From Rhizobium rhododendri (GTDB taxonomy: Bacteria > Pseudomonadota > Alphaproteobacteria > Rhizobiales > Rhizobiaceae): a DNA stretch of 64,000 bases. The stretch is from positions 1,116,001-1,180,000 of the forward strand of contig NZ_CP117267.1 in assembly GCF_007000325.2 (NCBI RefSeq), in the 5' to 3' direction. The notes under the pieces are model-generated. The model ran no database searches and was not told the origin of the DNA. It saw nothing but the letters and a program-made list of their open reading frames with translations. The translations under genes were made by a program, and so were the position numbers. Shown one piece after another: positions 56,861 to 64,000 of this stretch (positions are counted from its first letter, which is position 1; every line of letters starts with the position of its first letter).

Positions 56861-58314
56861 GCGGCGTCCTTTACTGCACTATAGGCTTTCAGCGCCCGGT
56901 CACGGGCCTTTGCGTGGTCGACGATCGGGTTGGGGTAGGTCTTGCCGAGGGCGATGCCCGCCTTGCCGAGCACCGATGCCGGTGCCTCGAACGGCCGGTG
57001 AATGTACTTGTTGCCGAGTTCGGCCAGTTCCGGAACGAACTCGCGGACATACGTCCCCTCGGGATCGAATTTCTCGCCCTGCAGGATGGGATTGAAGATG
57101 CGGAAAAACGGCGAGGCGTCGGCCCCGGAGCCCGCGACCCACTGCCAGGAGGCAGCATTGCTGGCGGGATCGGCATCGACGAGCGTATCGCGAAACCACT
57201 CCTCGCCCTTACGCCAATCGATCAGCAGATCCTTGATCAGGAACGAGGCGACGATCATGCGGACGCGATTGTGCATCCACCCATGCTTCCACAACTGCCG
57301 CATGCCGGCATCGACGATGGGGTAACCTGTGCGCCCTTGCGTCCAGTCCTCGAACAGATCCGTTTCCGTCCTCCATTCGAAGGCGTCGAAACGCTTGTTC
57401 CAGTTGGCGGAGGGAAGGGCCGGGAAGTGAAACAGCAGATGATAGGAAAAGTCCCGCCAGGCCAGTTCCTTGCGGAAATGGATGACGTCGTCCTGCGGCG
57501 TGCTCTTCGGGAGGTTGCGCGTCGCATACCAGATGCGGGCCGGCGATATCTCGCCGAGTGCCAGATGCGGAGAAAGCATCGAGGTCGCGGGCTTGGCCGG
57601 GAAATCACGATCCGCCTTGTAACCGGTCAGCGCCTCGTCGACGAAGTCGTCGAGCCGTTCGCGAGCCGATGCCTCGCCCGGCACCCAGACGTCGGAGAAC
57701 GACAGCGCCCAGTTCGGCTTTGTCGGCAGCAGTTTCCAGTCCGACAATGGCTCGCTGTCCGGCCACGCTTCAGGGGCTGTGATTTCCTTCGGTGCATCCA
57801 GCGGCTCCGGCGGCTCGCCGCGGCTTTCGAGCGCCCGCCAGAACGGCGTGTACACGCGGTAGGGTGTGCCTCCGCCGGTCATCAGCTTCGAAGGCTCATG
57901 CAGCAGCTGGCCGGCGAAGCTGGTAGCCTCTATGCCGCGCTCGGCGAGTTGCCGCTTGATCTCGGTGTCGACGGCGATACCGGCCGGGTCGTAGCGGCGG
58001 TTCCAGACGACGCCGGTCGCGCCCGAGGTTTCGATAAGCCTGGAGAGCGCGGAAAGTGCCTCGCCGCTTGCAAATATCAGGTCGCTGCCAAGGTTGCGGA
58101 GAGACGCCTGAAGCGCGGTCAGCGAGTGGTGGAGCCACCAGCGCTGTGCGGCGCCGAGCGGTCCCGTGCCGTCTTTATCGGGTTCGCGTATATAGAGGGG
58201 AATGATCGGCCGGCCTTTTTCGCAGGCGGCATGCAGCGCGAGGTTGTCGTCGAGCCGGAGGTCCTTTCGGAACCAAAGGATGGTGCATCCGCTCGCCTTC
58301 GTCACTGCTGTCAT
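56857..58314 (-). CDS. phrB: Deoxyribodipyrimidine photolyase
   Basis: 485 residues from ATG 58314. TILWFRKDLRLDDNLAL opens the antenna domain. The FAD domain has SPHLALGEISP, ELAWRDFSYHLLFHFP and GYPIVDAGMRQLWKHGWMHNRVRM with the Trp chain, and ASNAASWQWVAGSGADASP near the end. It repairs cyclobutane dimers with light. ATG 58314 is preferred to 58350 because the latter falls inside the candidate promoter spacing. Confidence 0.95.
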   Translation of the reverse strand: MTAVTKASGCTILWFRKDLRLDDNLALHAACEKGRPIIPLYIREPDKDGTGPLGAAQRWWLHHSLTALQASLRNLGSDLIFASGEALSALSRLIETSGATGVVWNRRYDPAGIAVDTEIKRQLAERGIEATSFAGQLLHEPSKLMTGGGTPYRVYTPFWRALESRGEPPEPLDAPKEITAPEAWPDSEPLSDWKLLPTKPNWALSFSDVWVPGEASARERLDDFVDEALTGYKADRDFPAKPATSMLSPHLALGEISPARIWYATRNLPKSTPQDDVIHFRKELAWRDFSYHLLFHFPALPSANWNKRFDAFEWRTETDLFEDWTQGRTGYPIVDAGMRQLWKHGWMHNRVRMIVASFLIKDLLIDWRKGEEWFRDTLVDADPASNAASWQWVAGSGADASPFFRIFNPILQGEKFDPEGTYVREFVPELAELGNKYIHRPFEAPASVLGKAGIALGKTYPNPIVDHAKARDRALKAYSAVKDAA

Positions 58315-58339
58315 CCCCCTTTTTCCTTCTGATTGAAGT

Positions 58340-58369
58340 CTGTTACGCATCTACGTTGTTGTCGGATCA
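58340..58369 (-). promoter_or_regulatory. Candidate ECF (ChrR-partner type) promoter of the photolyase operon
   Basis: On the - strand TGATCC (58369-58364), 18 nt, TAACAG (58345-58340). The -35 is identical to the Rhodobacter RpoE/ChrR-type box and the -10 keeps TAA. Transcription would start about 20 nt before ATG 58314. This matches the similar element before the ChrR-like gene. Confidence 0.55.
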
Positions 58370-58473
58370 AAGGTTTCAAGGCTTGCGGCGAAAACCCGCG
58401 CAGCCTTGTCCCCGGCGCCGGATGCCGCCGTGAAAGCAAGCGAAATGCAGTGTCGCATCAGATTCTCCGAGGG

Positions 58474-58491
58474 CTGTCACCGTTCTGTTAT
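58474..58491 (+). promoter_or_regulatory. PHO box upstream of ugpC
   Basis: CTGTCAC, CGTT, CTGTTAT: two 7-nt direct repeats, each 6 of 7 to CTGTCAT, with the standard 4-nt spacer. The box ends 43 nt before the ugpC ATG, so PhoB should activate ugpC under phosphate starvation. Confidence 0.75.
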
Positions 58492-58534
58492 GCAACGTGG
58501 TTAGCTCTCCGGCCATATCGGCAAGGAGTGTAGC

Positions 58535-59650
58535 ATGGCAGAAATCCGCATCGAACAGGTCCGCAAGGCCTATGGCAGCAACAAGGTTGTTCACGGCGTG
58601 GATCTGAATTTTCGTTCCGGTGAGTTTGTCGTCATCCTCGGGCCGTCCGGTTGCGGCAAGTCCACCCTGCTCAGGATGATCGCAGGCCTCGAGGATATCA
58701 CCAGCGGCGAGATCGTCATCGACGACGTGGTTGTCAATCAGCTGGAGCCCCGCGAGCGCGGCTGCGCCATGGTGTTCCAGAACTATGCGCTCTATCCGCA
58801 CATGAACGTCGCGGCCAACATGGGCTACGCGCTCAAGGTTTCCGGCGTGCCAAAAGAGGAACGCGACCGCCGCATCAAGGAAACGGCGCGCATCGTCGGC
58901 CTCGAGGATTTTCTCGACCGCAAGCCGGGCGAGCTATCCGGCGGCCAGCGTCAGCGCGTCGCGATGGGCCGCGCCATCATCCGCGAGCCGAAAGTCTTCC
59001 TGTTCGACGAACCGCTGTCCAACCTCGATGCCAAGCTGCGCGTCCAGATGCGCGTCGAGATCCGCCGCCTGCACAAGCGCCTGTCAGCCACCTCCGTGTT
59101 CGTCACCCACGACCAGGTCGAGGCGATGACGCTCGCCGACAAGCTGGTGGTGATGTACAAAGGCAAAGTCGAGCAGGTCGGCACGCCCCTGGAAGTCTAC
59201 AACAAGCCGCGCACCCGTTTCGTCGGCTCGTTCATCGGTTCTCCCGCGATGAACTTTCTCGAGGGCTCGTTCGCCGCAGACGGCACGCACTTCATCTTCG
59301 ACGGCATTCCGATCCCGGTCGATCCGGCCATCGGCAGGGCCAATGCCGGGCGCGCTGCAGCCCTCGGCATTCGTCCTGAGCACGCCTACATGGTGCCGGT
59401 GGGGACGCCAGGCAGCATCCCGGCGACTGTCGATTTCGTCGAGGAGCTCGGCGCCGGTCGCGTCATCCACTCCGACATCAACGGCTCGAACTTCGCGCTC
59501 AGCATTTCCGACCATATCACCAGCGAAACCGGCCAGGAGATCGCCCTGCACCTGCCTGCCGAGCACATCCACCTGTTCTCCAACGAAACCGACCTGCGCC
59601 TCGACCTGCCGGAAACGGCACCGGTGCGGAAGCTGGAACTGGTCTCCTGA
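58535..59650 (+). CDS. ugpC: sn-Glycerol-3-phosphate ABC transporter ATPase UgpC
   Basis: 371 residues. Walker A is GPSGCGKST, the Q-loop [12 protein letters not shown], the signature [14 protein letters not shown], Walker [13 protein letters not shown], and the switch His is in [13 protein letters not shown]. The C-terminal TOBE-type domain contains [12 protein letters not shown]. It powers uptake with UgpA and UgpE. It faces the other ugp genes instead of following ugpE, and has its own PHO box. Confidence 0.93.
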   Translation: MAEIRIEQVRKAYGSNKVVHGVDLNFRSGEFVVILGPSGCGKSTLLRMIAGLEDITSGEIVIDDVVVNQLEPRERGCAMVFQNYALYPHMNVAANMGYALKVSGVPKEERDRRIKETARIVGLEDFLDRKPGELSGGQRQRVAMGRAIIREPKVFLFDEPLSNLDAKLRVQMRVEIRRLHKRLSATSVFVTHDQVEAMTLADKLVVMYKGKVEQVGTPLEVYNKPRTRFVGSFIGSPAMNFLEGSFAADGTHFIFDGIPIPVDPAIGRANAGRAAALGIRPEHAYMVPVGTPGSIPATVDFVEELGAGRVIHSDINGSNFALSISDHITSETGQEIALHLPAEHIHLFSNETDLRLDLPETAPVRKLELVS

Positions 59651-59681
59651 TCTGACGTGAATTTATCAAGATGGTCTATCT

Positions 59682-59714
59682 AATGCCGTTGGAGCCCTAC
59701 TCCAGCGGCATTTT
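59682..59714 (+). terminator. ugpC terminator
   Basis: AATGCCGTTGGAG (59682-59694) pairs with CTCCAGCGGCATT (59700-59712), 13 positions with one G-U, around CCCTA, then TT. Confidence 0.8.
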
Positions 59715-59741
59715 CATGAGCAGTCGCGGGCGGGAACGAAA

Positions 59742-59764
59742 ATGGCGGGCACGAGGCCCGCCAT
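59742..59764 (-). terminator. ugpE-side terminator
   Basis: On the - strand ATGGCGGGC (59764-59756) and GCCCGCCAT (59750-59742) pair perfectly around CTCGT and are followed by TTTCG. It lies 31 nt after ugpE and ends the ugpBAE transcript. Confidence 0.75.
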
Positions 59765-59794
59765 CATATTGGTCTGGGTCGAAGGGAAGTAGGC

Positions 59795-60709
59795 TTACTT
59801 CTCCGTGGAGATCAGCCCGCGCACGAACCAGCGCTGCATCAGGACAACGACAATCATCGGCGGCAGCATCATGATCAGCGTTCCGGCCATGGCGATATTC
59901 CATTCCGGTATGCCGCCGAAGTTCGGAACCAGCTTCTGCAGCGCGGTGCCGACGACGTAGCGGTGGGGATCGGTCGTCACCAGCAGCGGCCAGAGATATT
60001 GGTTCCACGCCCAAAGGAACATGATCGTTCCGAGCGCCGCCATGTTGGTGCGCGACAACGGCATCAGGATATCGATGAAGAATCGCACCGGACCGGCACC
60101 GTCCATGCGGGCGGCTTCCGTCAACTCGTCCGGTATCGTCAGGAAGAACTGGCGGTACAGGAAGGTGCCGGTGGCGGTCGCGACAAGCGGCAGGATCAGG
60201 CCCGGATAGGAGTTAAGCAGGCCGAAGTTCATCTTGAGCTCGACGCCGGTGAGGGTCTGGATGAGCCAGGTCACGCCGGTGACGTCCAATATGGTCTGGT
60301 ACGGCGAGAGCACGTCGGCGGCGACGGCGTAGGTCGGGACGATACGGACTTCGAGTGGCAGCATGAGCGTTATGAAGATCATCCAGAACATCACATTGCG
60401 GCCTGGAAAGCGGAAGTAGACGATCGAGAAGGCTGTCAGCGCCGAGACGAGAACCTTGGCGGCGGCAACGCCAACGGCGACGATCATGCTGTTCAGCAAA
60501 ACCGAGCCAAGGTTGGCGTTGACCCAGGCAGTCTTGATGTTGACCCAGAAATCGCTGCCGGGAATCAACGGCATCGGTGTCTGGTTGACATCGGTCAGGT
60601 TGTGGGTCGACGCGATGACGACCATGGCAAAGGGCGCTGCGGCGACCAAAAATCCTAGAAACAGGATCAGGTGCGTGAAGAAGTCCAATAGGGGGGTACG
60701 TTCGACCAT
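59795..60709 (-). CDS. ugpE: sn-Glycerol-3-phosphate ABC transporter permease UgpE
   Basis: 304 residues with six membrane helices. The EAA loop that docks on the ATPase is ELTEAARMDGAGPVRFFIDIL. It starts 7 nt after ugpA. It is the last gene on this strand, where ugpC would be expected next. Confidence 0.93.
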   Translation of the reverse strand: MVERTPLLDFFTHLILFLGFLVAAAPFAMVVIASTHNLTDVNQTPMPLIPGSDFWVNIKTAWVNANLGSVLLNSMIVAVGVAAAKVLVSALTAFSIVYFRFPGRNVMFWMIFITLMLPLEVRIVPTYAVAADVLSPYQTILDVTGVTWLIQTLTGVELKMNFGLLNSYPGLILPLVATATGTFLYRQFFLTIPDELTEAARMDGAGPVRFFIDILMPLSRTNMAALGTIMFLWAWNQYLWPLLVTTDPHRYVVGTALQKLVPNFGGIPEWNIAMAGTLIMMLPPMIVVVLMQRWFVRGLISTEK

Positions 60710-60716
60710 GATTGCC

Positions 60717-61601
60717 TCAGCGGTAGTGCACGCGCCGCTCGATGAAGCGGAACTGGAAAATGGTAAGCAAGACGATCAGGGCCATCAATATGATGCTCTG
60801 GGCAGCCGCGCCGGAAAAATCGAGGCCTTTGAAGCCATCGGAATAGATCTTGTAGACCATCAGGTTCGTGGAGTTTGCTGGGCCTCCCGATGTCATGATG
60901 TCGATGATGCCGAACGAGTCCTGGAAGCTCTCGGTGATGTTGATGACGAGCAGGAAAAAGATCGTCGGTGTGATCAGCGGAAACTGAATGTCCTTGAAGC
61001 GCCGCATGACACCTGAACCATCCATGGCGGCGGCTTCAATGAGGGACCGGGGGATGCTCTGGAAGGCGGCGAGGAAAAAGATGAAATTGTAGCCGATGTA
61101 TTTCCATGAAAACGCGGCGATGATGGATGCCATCGCATCGAAACCATCGAGGCCCGGATCCCAAAGCCCCGGCCACCAATGGTTCACCACGGAAATGATG
61201 CCGGCTTCAGGTGCCAGGATGAAGCGGAAGGCAAGGGCAAGCGCGGGCGCGGCAATTCCGTACGGCCAGATGAGCACGACCCTGTAGAACTTCGAGCCTC
61301 TCAACTGCCTGTCTGTCAGAGCCGCGAGCACGAGACCCACCGTCATCGACAAGCCGGTACTGATTGCCGCAAACACGAGACTGCGGCTGACCGAGTTCCA
61401 GTATTCGGCATTGGTGAGGATCGATCTGAAATTGTCGAGTCCGACGAAGATATTGCCGCCGCCCCAGGGCTGCTGCAGCGTCAGCGACCAGAAGACCGCC
61501 TGACCCGCCGGCCAATAGAAGAAGGTGAAGATGAGAAGGAGTTGCGGTACCGCGAACAGTATACCGATGGTCGACTTGTTGAATGTTGTTCGCTTTTCCA
61601 T
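60717..61601 (-). CDS. ugpA: sn-Glycerol-3-phosphate ABC transporter permease UgpA
   Basis: 294 residues with six membrane helices. The EAA loop is SLIEAAAMDGSGVMRRFKDI. The C-terminal IQFPLITPTIFFLLVINITESF is as in UgpA. It follows ugpB across a 96-nt gap with a strong hairpin, the usual arrangement that lowers permease expression below that of the binding protein. Confidence 0.93.
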   Translation of the reverse strand: MEKRTTFNKSTIGILFAVPQLLLIFTFFYWPAGQAVFWSLTLQQPWGGGNIFVGLDNFRSILTNAEYWNSVSRSLVFAAISTGLSMTVGLVLAALTDRQLRGSKFYRVVLIWPYGIAAPALALAFRFILAPEAGIISVVNHWWPGLWDPGLDGFDAMASIIAAFSWKYIGYNFIFFLAAFQSIPRSLIEAAAMDGSGVMRRFKDIQFPLITPTIFFLLVINITESFQDSFGIIDIMTSGGPANSTNLMVYKIYSDGFKGLDFSGAAAQSIILMALIVLLTIFQFRFIERRVHYR

Positions 61602-61646
61602 GATTTTTTCCGGCAGGCATCGGGCTCGAAGAACTGTGCTTCATGA

Positions 61647-61677
61647 TAAAAAAGCGCCGTCCAAGGTTGGACGGCGC
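61647..61677 (-). terminator. Attenuator hairpin between ugpB and ugpA
   Basis: On the - strand GCGCCGTCCAA and TTGGACGGCGC (61677-61654) pair perfectly with a CC turn and are followed by six T (61653-61648). It probably stabilises ugpB mRNA and lets only part of transcription into ugpAE. Confidence 0.8.
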
Positions 61678-61697
61678 CGGTTTGCGAGCATTCGGTA

Positions 61698-63077
61698 TCA
61701 GGGCAGGGTCTTGCCCTTGTAGGTCTGTTCGAAGCGTTCGAGGTTGGCGTCGCCGTTCTTGACGAGGTTGTCGATGCCTTCCTTGACGCTGACCTTGTTG
61801 GAGAAGATCGCCTGCATCTGGGTGCCGAATTCAGCGCGGATCTGCGTGAAGTTGCCGAGACGGATACCGCGGGTGATCGGCGTAGGCTCGGAGGCCGTCA
61901 GGCTCGCGATGGCGACTTCGCGGCCCTTGTAGGGTGCCTTGTCGTAGAAGCCGGTGGACTTCATGTAATCGAACCCCGACTTGGTAACGGGGATGTAGCC
62001 GGTGTTGGTCGACCAGAAGAGCGCGGTCTTCGGATCGTGGATGAAGTTGAGGAAGGCAGCCGCGGCCTTGTACTCATCCTTGGACTTGCCCTGCAGAACC
62101 CAGAGCGAAGCGCCGCCGACGAGCGAATTCTTGCGCTCGGTGCCGGCATAGACCGGAAGTTCGGCAACGTCCCAGGCCATGCCGGCCTTCTGGGTCTTGC
62201 CGACCGTGCCGTGATCGCCGACCGACGTCATGATCATCTGGCAATCGCCGGATGCGAAGGCCTGGACCATGTCCTGGCCAAGATCCTTGTTCTTGATCTT
62301 GATGAGACCCTGATCATACCAGCTCTTGAGGTCGGTCACGTACTTGACGAACAGGGTCTTGTTGACCGTCAGGCGGGCGTCGAGGCCGTCATAGCCGTTG
62401 TTCTTGGTTGCGATCGGCTGGTTGTGGATGGCAGAGAACTGCTCCATCAACTGCCAGCTCTCGTTGTTGGAGATGTTGATCGCCATCGGGCATTGGTAAC
62501 CGGCGGTCTTCAGCGCCTTCATGTCGTCGGCTGCTTCTTCCCACGTCTTCGGTGCTTCCGTCTTGCCGATCTTGGCAAAGGAGTCCTTGTTCCAGTAGAG
62601 CAAAGCGGTCGAGGAGTTGAACGGGAAGGAGAGCAGCTCGCCCTTGGAGGTCGCATAGTAGCGGGCGATGCCCGGGAAATAGTCGTTCCAGTCGATCTTG
62701 TAGCCGTTTTCTTCCATCAGCTTGCCGGCAGGATAATACGCGCCCGACAGCATCATCGATGCCGTGCCGGCGTCATAGACCTGCACGACGGCCGGCTGCT
62801 TGCCGGCGCGGAACGCGGCAATGGTGTTCTGCAGCGTGGCGTCGTAGTTGCCCTGGCTGACGCAGGCGACTTCGTAGTCCTTCTGCGACTCGTTGAAGTT
62901 CTTGCACATCTGCTGGACGACGCGTTCTAGGTCGCCCGACAGGCCGAACCAGAAGTCGAACTTGACCGGCGCAGCGGCAGCCGGCAGAGCGAGCGACAGG
63001 CTGATCGCCGCAGCGCCAGCAGCCGTCAGGCAGCGCTTCACGCCCGGCAGACCCATATAATGATTGAGTTTGAACAT
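61698..63077 (-). CDS. ugpB: sn-Glycerol-3-phosphate-binding periplasmic protein UgpB
   Basis: 459 residues. The signal peptide ends near LPAAAAPVKFDFW. The solute-binding domain has QMCKNFNESQKDYEVACVSQGNYD, FPFNSSTALLYWNKDSF and WSTNTGYIPVTKSGFDYM, typical of UgpB. It captures glycerol-3-phosphate and glycerophosphodiesters as phosphate sources. ATG 63077 follows AGGAAATAGGG. Only a poor PHO-box-like element (CTGTCAC near 63153-63159, weak partner) lies upstream. Confidence 0.93.
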   Translation of the reverse strand: MFKLNHYMGLPGVKRCLTAAGAAAISLSLALPAAAAPVKFDFWFGLSGDLERVVQQMCKNFNESQKDYEVACVSQGNYDATLQNTIAAFRAGKQPAVVQVYDAGTASMMLSGAYYPAGKLMEENGYKIDWNDYFPGIARYYATSKGELLSFPFNSSTALLYWNKDSFAKIGKTEAPKTWEEAADDMKALKTAGYQCPMAINISNNESWQLMEQFSAIHNQPIATKNNGYDGLDARLTVNKTLFVKYVTDLKSWYDQGLIKIKNKDLGQDMVQAFASGDCQMIMTSVGDHGTVGKTQKAGMAWDVAELPVYAGTERKNSLVGGASLWVLQGKSKDEYKAAAAFLNFIHDPKTALFWSTNTGYIPVTKSGFDYMKSTGFYDKAPYKGREVAIASLTASEPTPITRGIRLGNFTQIRAEFGTQMQAIFSNKVSVKEGIDNLVKNGDANLERFEQTYKGKTLP

Positions 63078-63404
63078 AATCCCTATTTCCTTTTGATCGA
63101 CAAGGCTGCAGGCCCCACGCAGCCCTTGGCAGCGGTTTTATAGACACGCTGTGTGACAGTTTATTGCGGGCAGATGTTGCGGCGCGAAATGGTTCTGGAC
63201 AGGCTGTGACGCACCGTCGGAGAGACGATCGAAGGCGACCGGCAAGCACCGAAAATGACAAGGCATGATCGACTGCGCGGGCTCCGCTGCCAGCCACTGA
63301 CCCTCAGCGCTCTGTCATGCACATTTTCGTGATCCCTGGAATAAGAAGGAACCCTTTGTAACTCTTTGCCGTTATGGCGTTGTGAATTCCAAATGAGGTC
63401 CAAA
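63078..63404. other. Intergenic region between divergent ugpB and a small secreted-protein gene
   Basis: 327 nt with no gene. It contains the weak PHO-like element for ugpB near 63141-63159 and a perfect EcfG-type promoter for the + strand gene at 63348-63373. The middle part shows nothing clear. Confidence 0.5.
63348..63373 (+). promoter_or_regulatory. EcfG-type general stress promoter
   Basis: GGAAC (63348-63352), exactly 17 nt, CGTT (63370-63373): a full match to the rhizobial EcfG (sigma-EcfG/RpoE2) consensus. The start codon lies 31 nt downstream. Confidence 0.75.
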
Positions 63405-63599
63405 ATGCGCAATTTTATTCTTGCTTCCGCAGTTGCACTGGCTGCAACCCTTTCGTCGGGCGTAGCTGCTCGTGCTGACGACATGTCCATGCGTCACAAT
63501 ATGCACGGCATGCACCAGAAGCATTGCATGATGAAGACGGTAAAGCACCGCGACCGCCACGGTCATATGGTCGTCAAGAAGATGCGCGTTTGCCGCTAA
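63405..63599 (+). CDS. Small secreted Met/His/basic-rich protein
   Basis: 64 residues. Signal peptide MRNFILASAVALAATLSSG to about ARADD. The mature part is only some 40 residues, rich in His, Met and Lys (MHGMHQKHCMMKTVKHRDRH), with two Cys, a pattern that suggests metal binding. It follows a perfect EcfG-type promoter and has its own terminator, so it is a probable general-stress gene. Function unknown. Confidence 0.7.
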   Translation: MRNFILASAVALAATLSSGVAARADDMSMRHNMHGMHQKHCMMKTVKHRDRHGHMVVKKMRVCR

Positions 63600-63624
63600 A
63601 CGGCCGGCCAGTCGTTTTGATGGA

Positions 63625-63658
63625 AACCCGGTTGATGATAAGTCAGCCGGGTTTTTTT
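63625..63658 (+). terminator. Terminator of the small secreted-protein gene
   Basis: AACCCGG (63625-63631) and CCGGGTT (63647-63653) pair, with an inner TGA/TCA, followed by a run of T to 63658. Confidence 0.85.
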
Positions 63659-63736
63659 ACGGGATGGGACGTGGTCCGTGACAGGATGTGCGATCCGCAT
63701 TAGGATAGCCCACTAGCATTTTTAGGGAAAACCGAC

Positions 63737-64000
63737 ATGATAAATGTCCGCCAGATCGCCACCGCCGCAGTCTTCGGCGCTTCTATCTTACTCATGACCG
63801 TCGCTCCGGCGGCCTCGATGCCGATTTCTGGTGTGACTTCGGTGCAGACCGGCACCCCAGACGTCATTCAGGTCAGGAACCGCAGTCATCATCATGATCA
63901 CCACCGGCGCGACCACCGCTTCCACGGCTGTGACGATTACTATGACAATAACGACCAGAGCGGCGTCCTCTTCAAATCGTTCGTAACCGGCACTTTGTTT
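63737..64000 (+). CDS. His-rich secreted protein (3' end cut off by window)
   Basis: 88 codons open to the window edge from ATG 63737, with AGGGAAA upstream. A signal-like head (MINVRQIATAAVFGASILLM to about APAAS) precedes a His/Arg/Asp-rich part (SHHHDHHRRDHRFHGCDDYYD). The composition suggests an envelope metal-binding or structural protein. Its end is not seen, so length and family are open. Confidence 0.6.
   Translation, partial: MINVRQIATAAVFGASILLMTVAPAASMPISGVTSVQTGTPDVIQVRNRSHHHDHHRRDHRFHGCDDYYDNNDQSGVLFKSFVTGTLF

Noticed and set aside
63141..63159. PHO box before ugpB
   Set aside because: The first half CTGTCAC is good, but the second half at the required spacing matches poorly, so it is not called as a feature.

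Overview
The window is a chromosomal segment of an alphaproteobacterium of the order Hyphomicrobiales, most likely Rhizobiaceae (Rhizobium, Agrobacterium or Neorhizobium type). The evidence is the alpha-type order of the ribosomal cluster (spc genes, secY, adk, rpsM, rpsK, rpoA, rplQ with no rpmJ), a B12-dependent ribonucleotide reductase, many rhizobial DUF families (DUF982, DUF992, DUF1203, DUF1883, DUF3309), EcfG-type promoter motifs and generally GC-rich codon use. The exact genus cannot be fixed from the sequence alone.

Region 1 (1-11.4 kb, all +) holds the end of the S10 operon and the spc and alpha operons: rpsC (cut by the window edge) through rplQ, with secY and adk inside. Several intergenic gaps hold strong hairpins, some with T-runs, so the cluster looks divided into separately tuned transcription units. 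Region 2 (11.4-26.7 kb) is mixed housekeeping and conserved-unknown genes: DUF817, DUF2809, MsrPQ methionine sulfoxide repair, ilvD, a Do-type periplasmic protease overlapping rarA, a DapA-like protein that lacks its catalytic Lys and Tyr with an unannotated 37-residue membrane protein in front of it, a PanE-family reductase, and several small rhizobial proteins. Region 3 (26.8-29.6 kb) is an AT-richer two-gene insert: a protein kinase overlapping a large TPR-like protein. Region 4 (29.7-38.4 kb) carries nrdJ with paired NrdR boxes upstream, gpt, a universal stress protein, a CinA-like protein, wrbA, tRNA-Leu(UAA), a VanZ-like protein and a probable small RNA of about 70 nt.

Region 5 (38.6-50.1 kb) contains threonine dehydratase, a HlyU-like protein, a membrane diguanylate cyclase, CpdB, a PilZ protein, a divergent Lrp regulator and alanine dehydrogenase pair, and a tight cysK-alaX-sseA-GNAT operon. 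Region 6 (50.2-58.4 kb) looks like a singlet-oxygen or photo-oxidative stress module. A ChrR-like protein and an SDR face a five-gene operon (photolyase, flavin oxidoreductase, DUF1365, Cfa-like methyltransferase, MFS carrier) whose genes all overlap their neighbours. Motifs resembling the promoters of ChrR-partnered ECF sigma factors precede both the ChrR-like gene and the photolyase operon. The ChrR-like protein has lost the paired zinc cysteines, and no sigma gene lies beside it. Region 7 (58.4-63.1 kb) is a glycerol-3-phosphate ABC transporter in which ugpC is inverted relative to ugpBAE and has its own PHO box. The window ends with two small secreted proteins, one behind a perfect EcfG-type promoter and one His-rich and cut by the window edge.

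The most interesting areas are the rearranged ChrR/photolyase/lipid module, the catalytically altered DapA-like operon, the kinase-TPR insert, the probable small RNA and the hairpin-rich ribosomal leaders. All functional calls come from reading motifs and context; no database search was possible.
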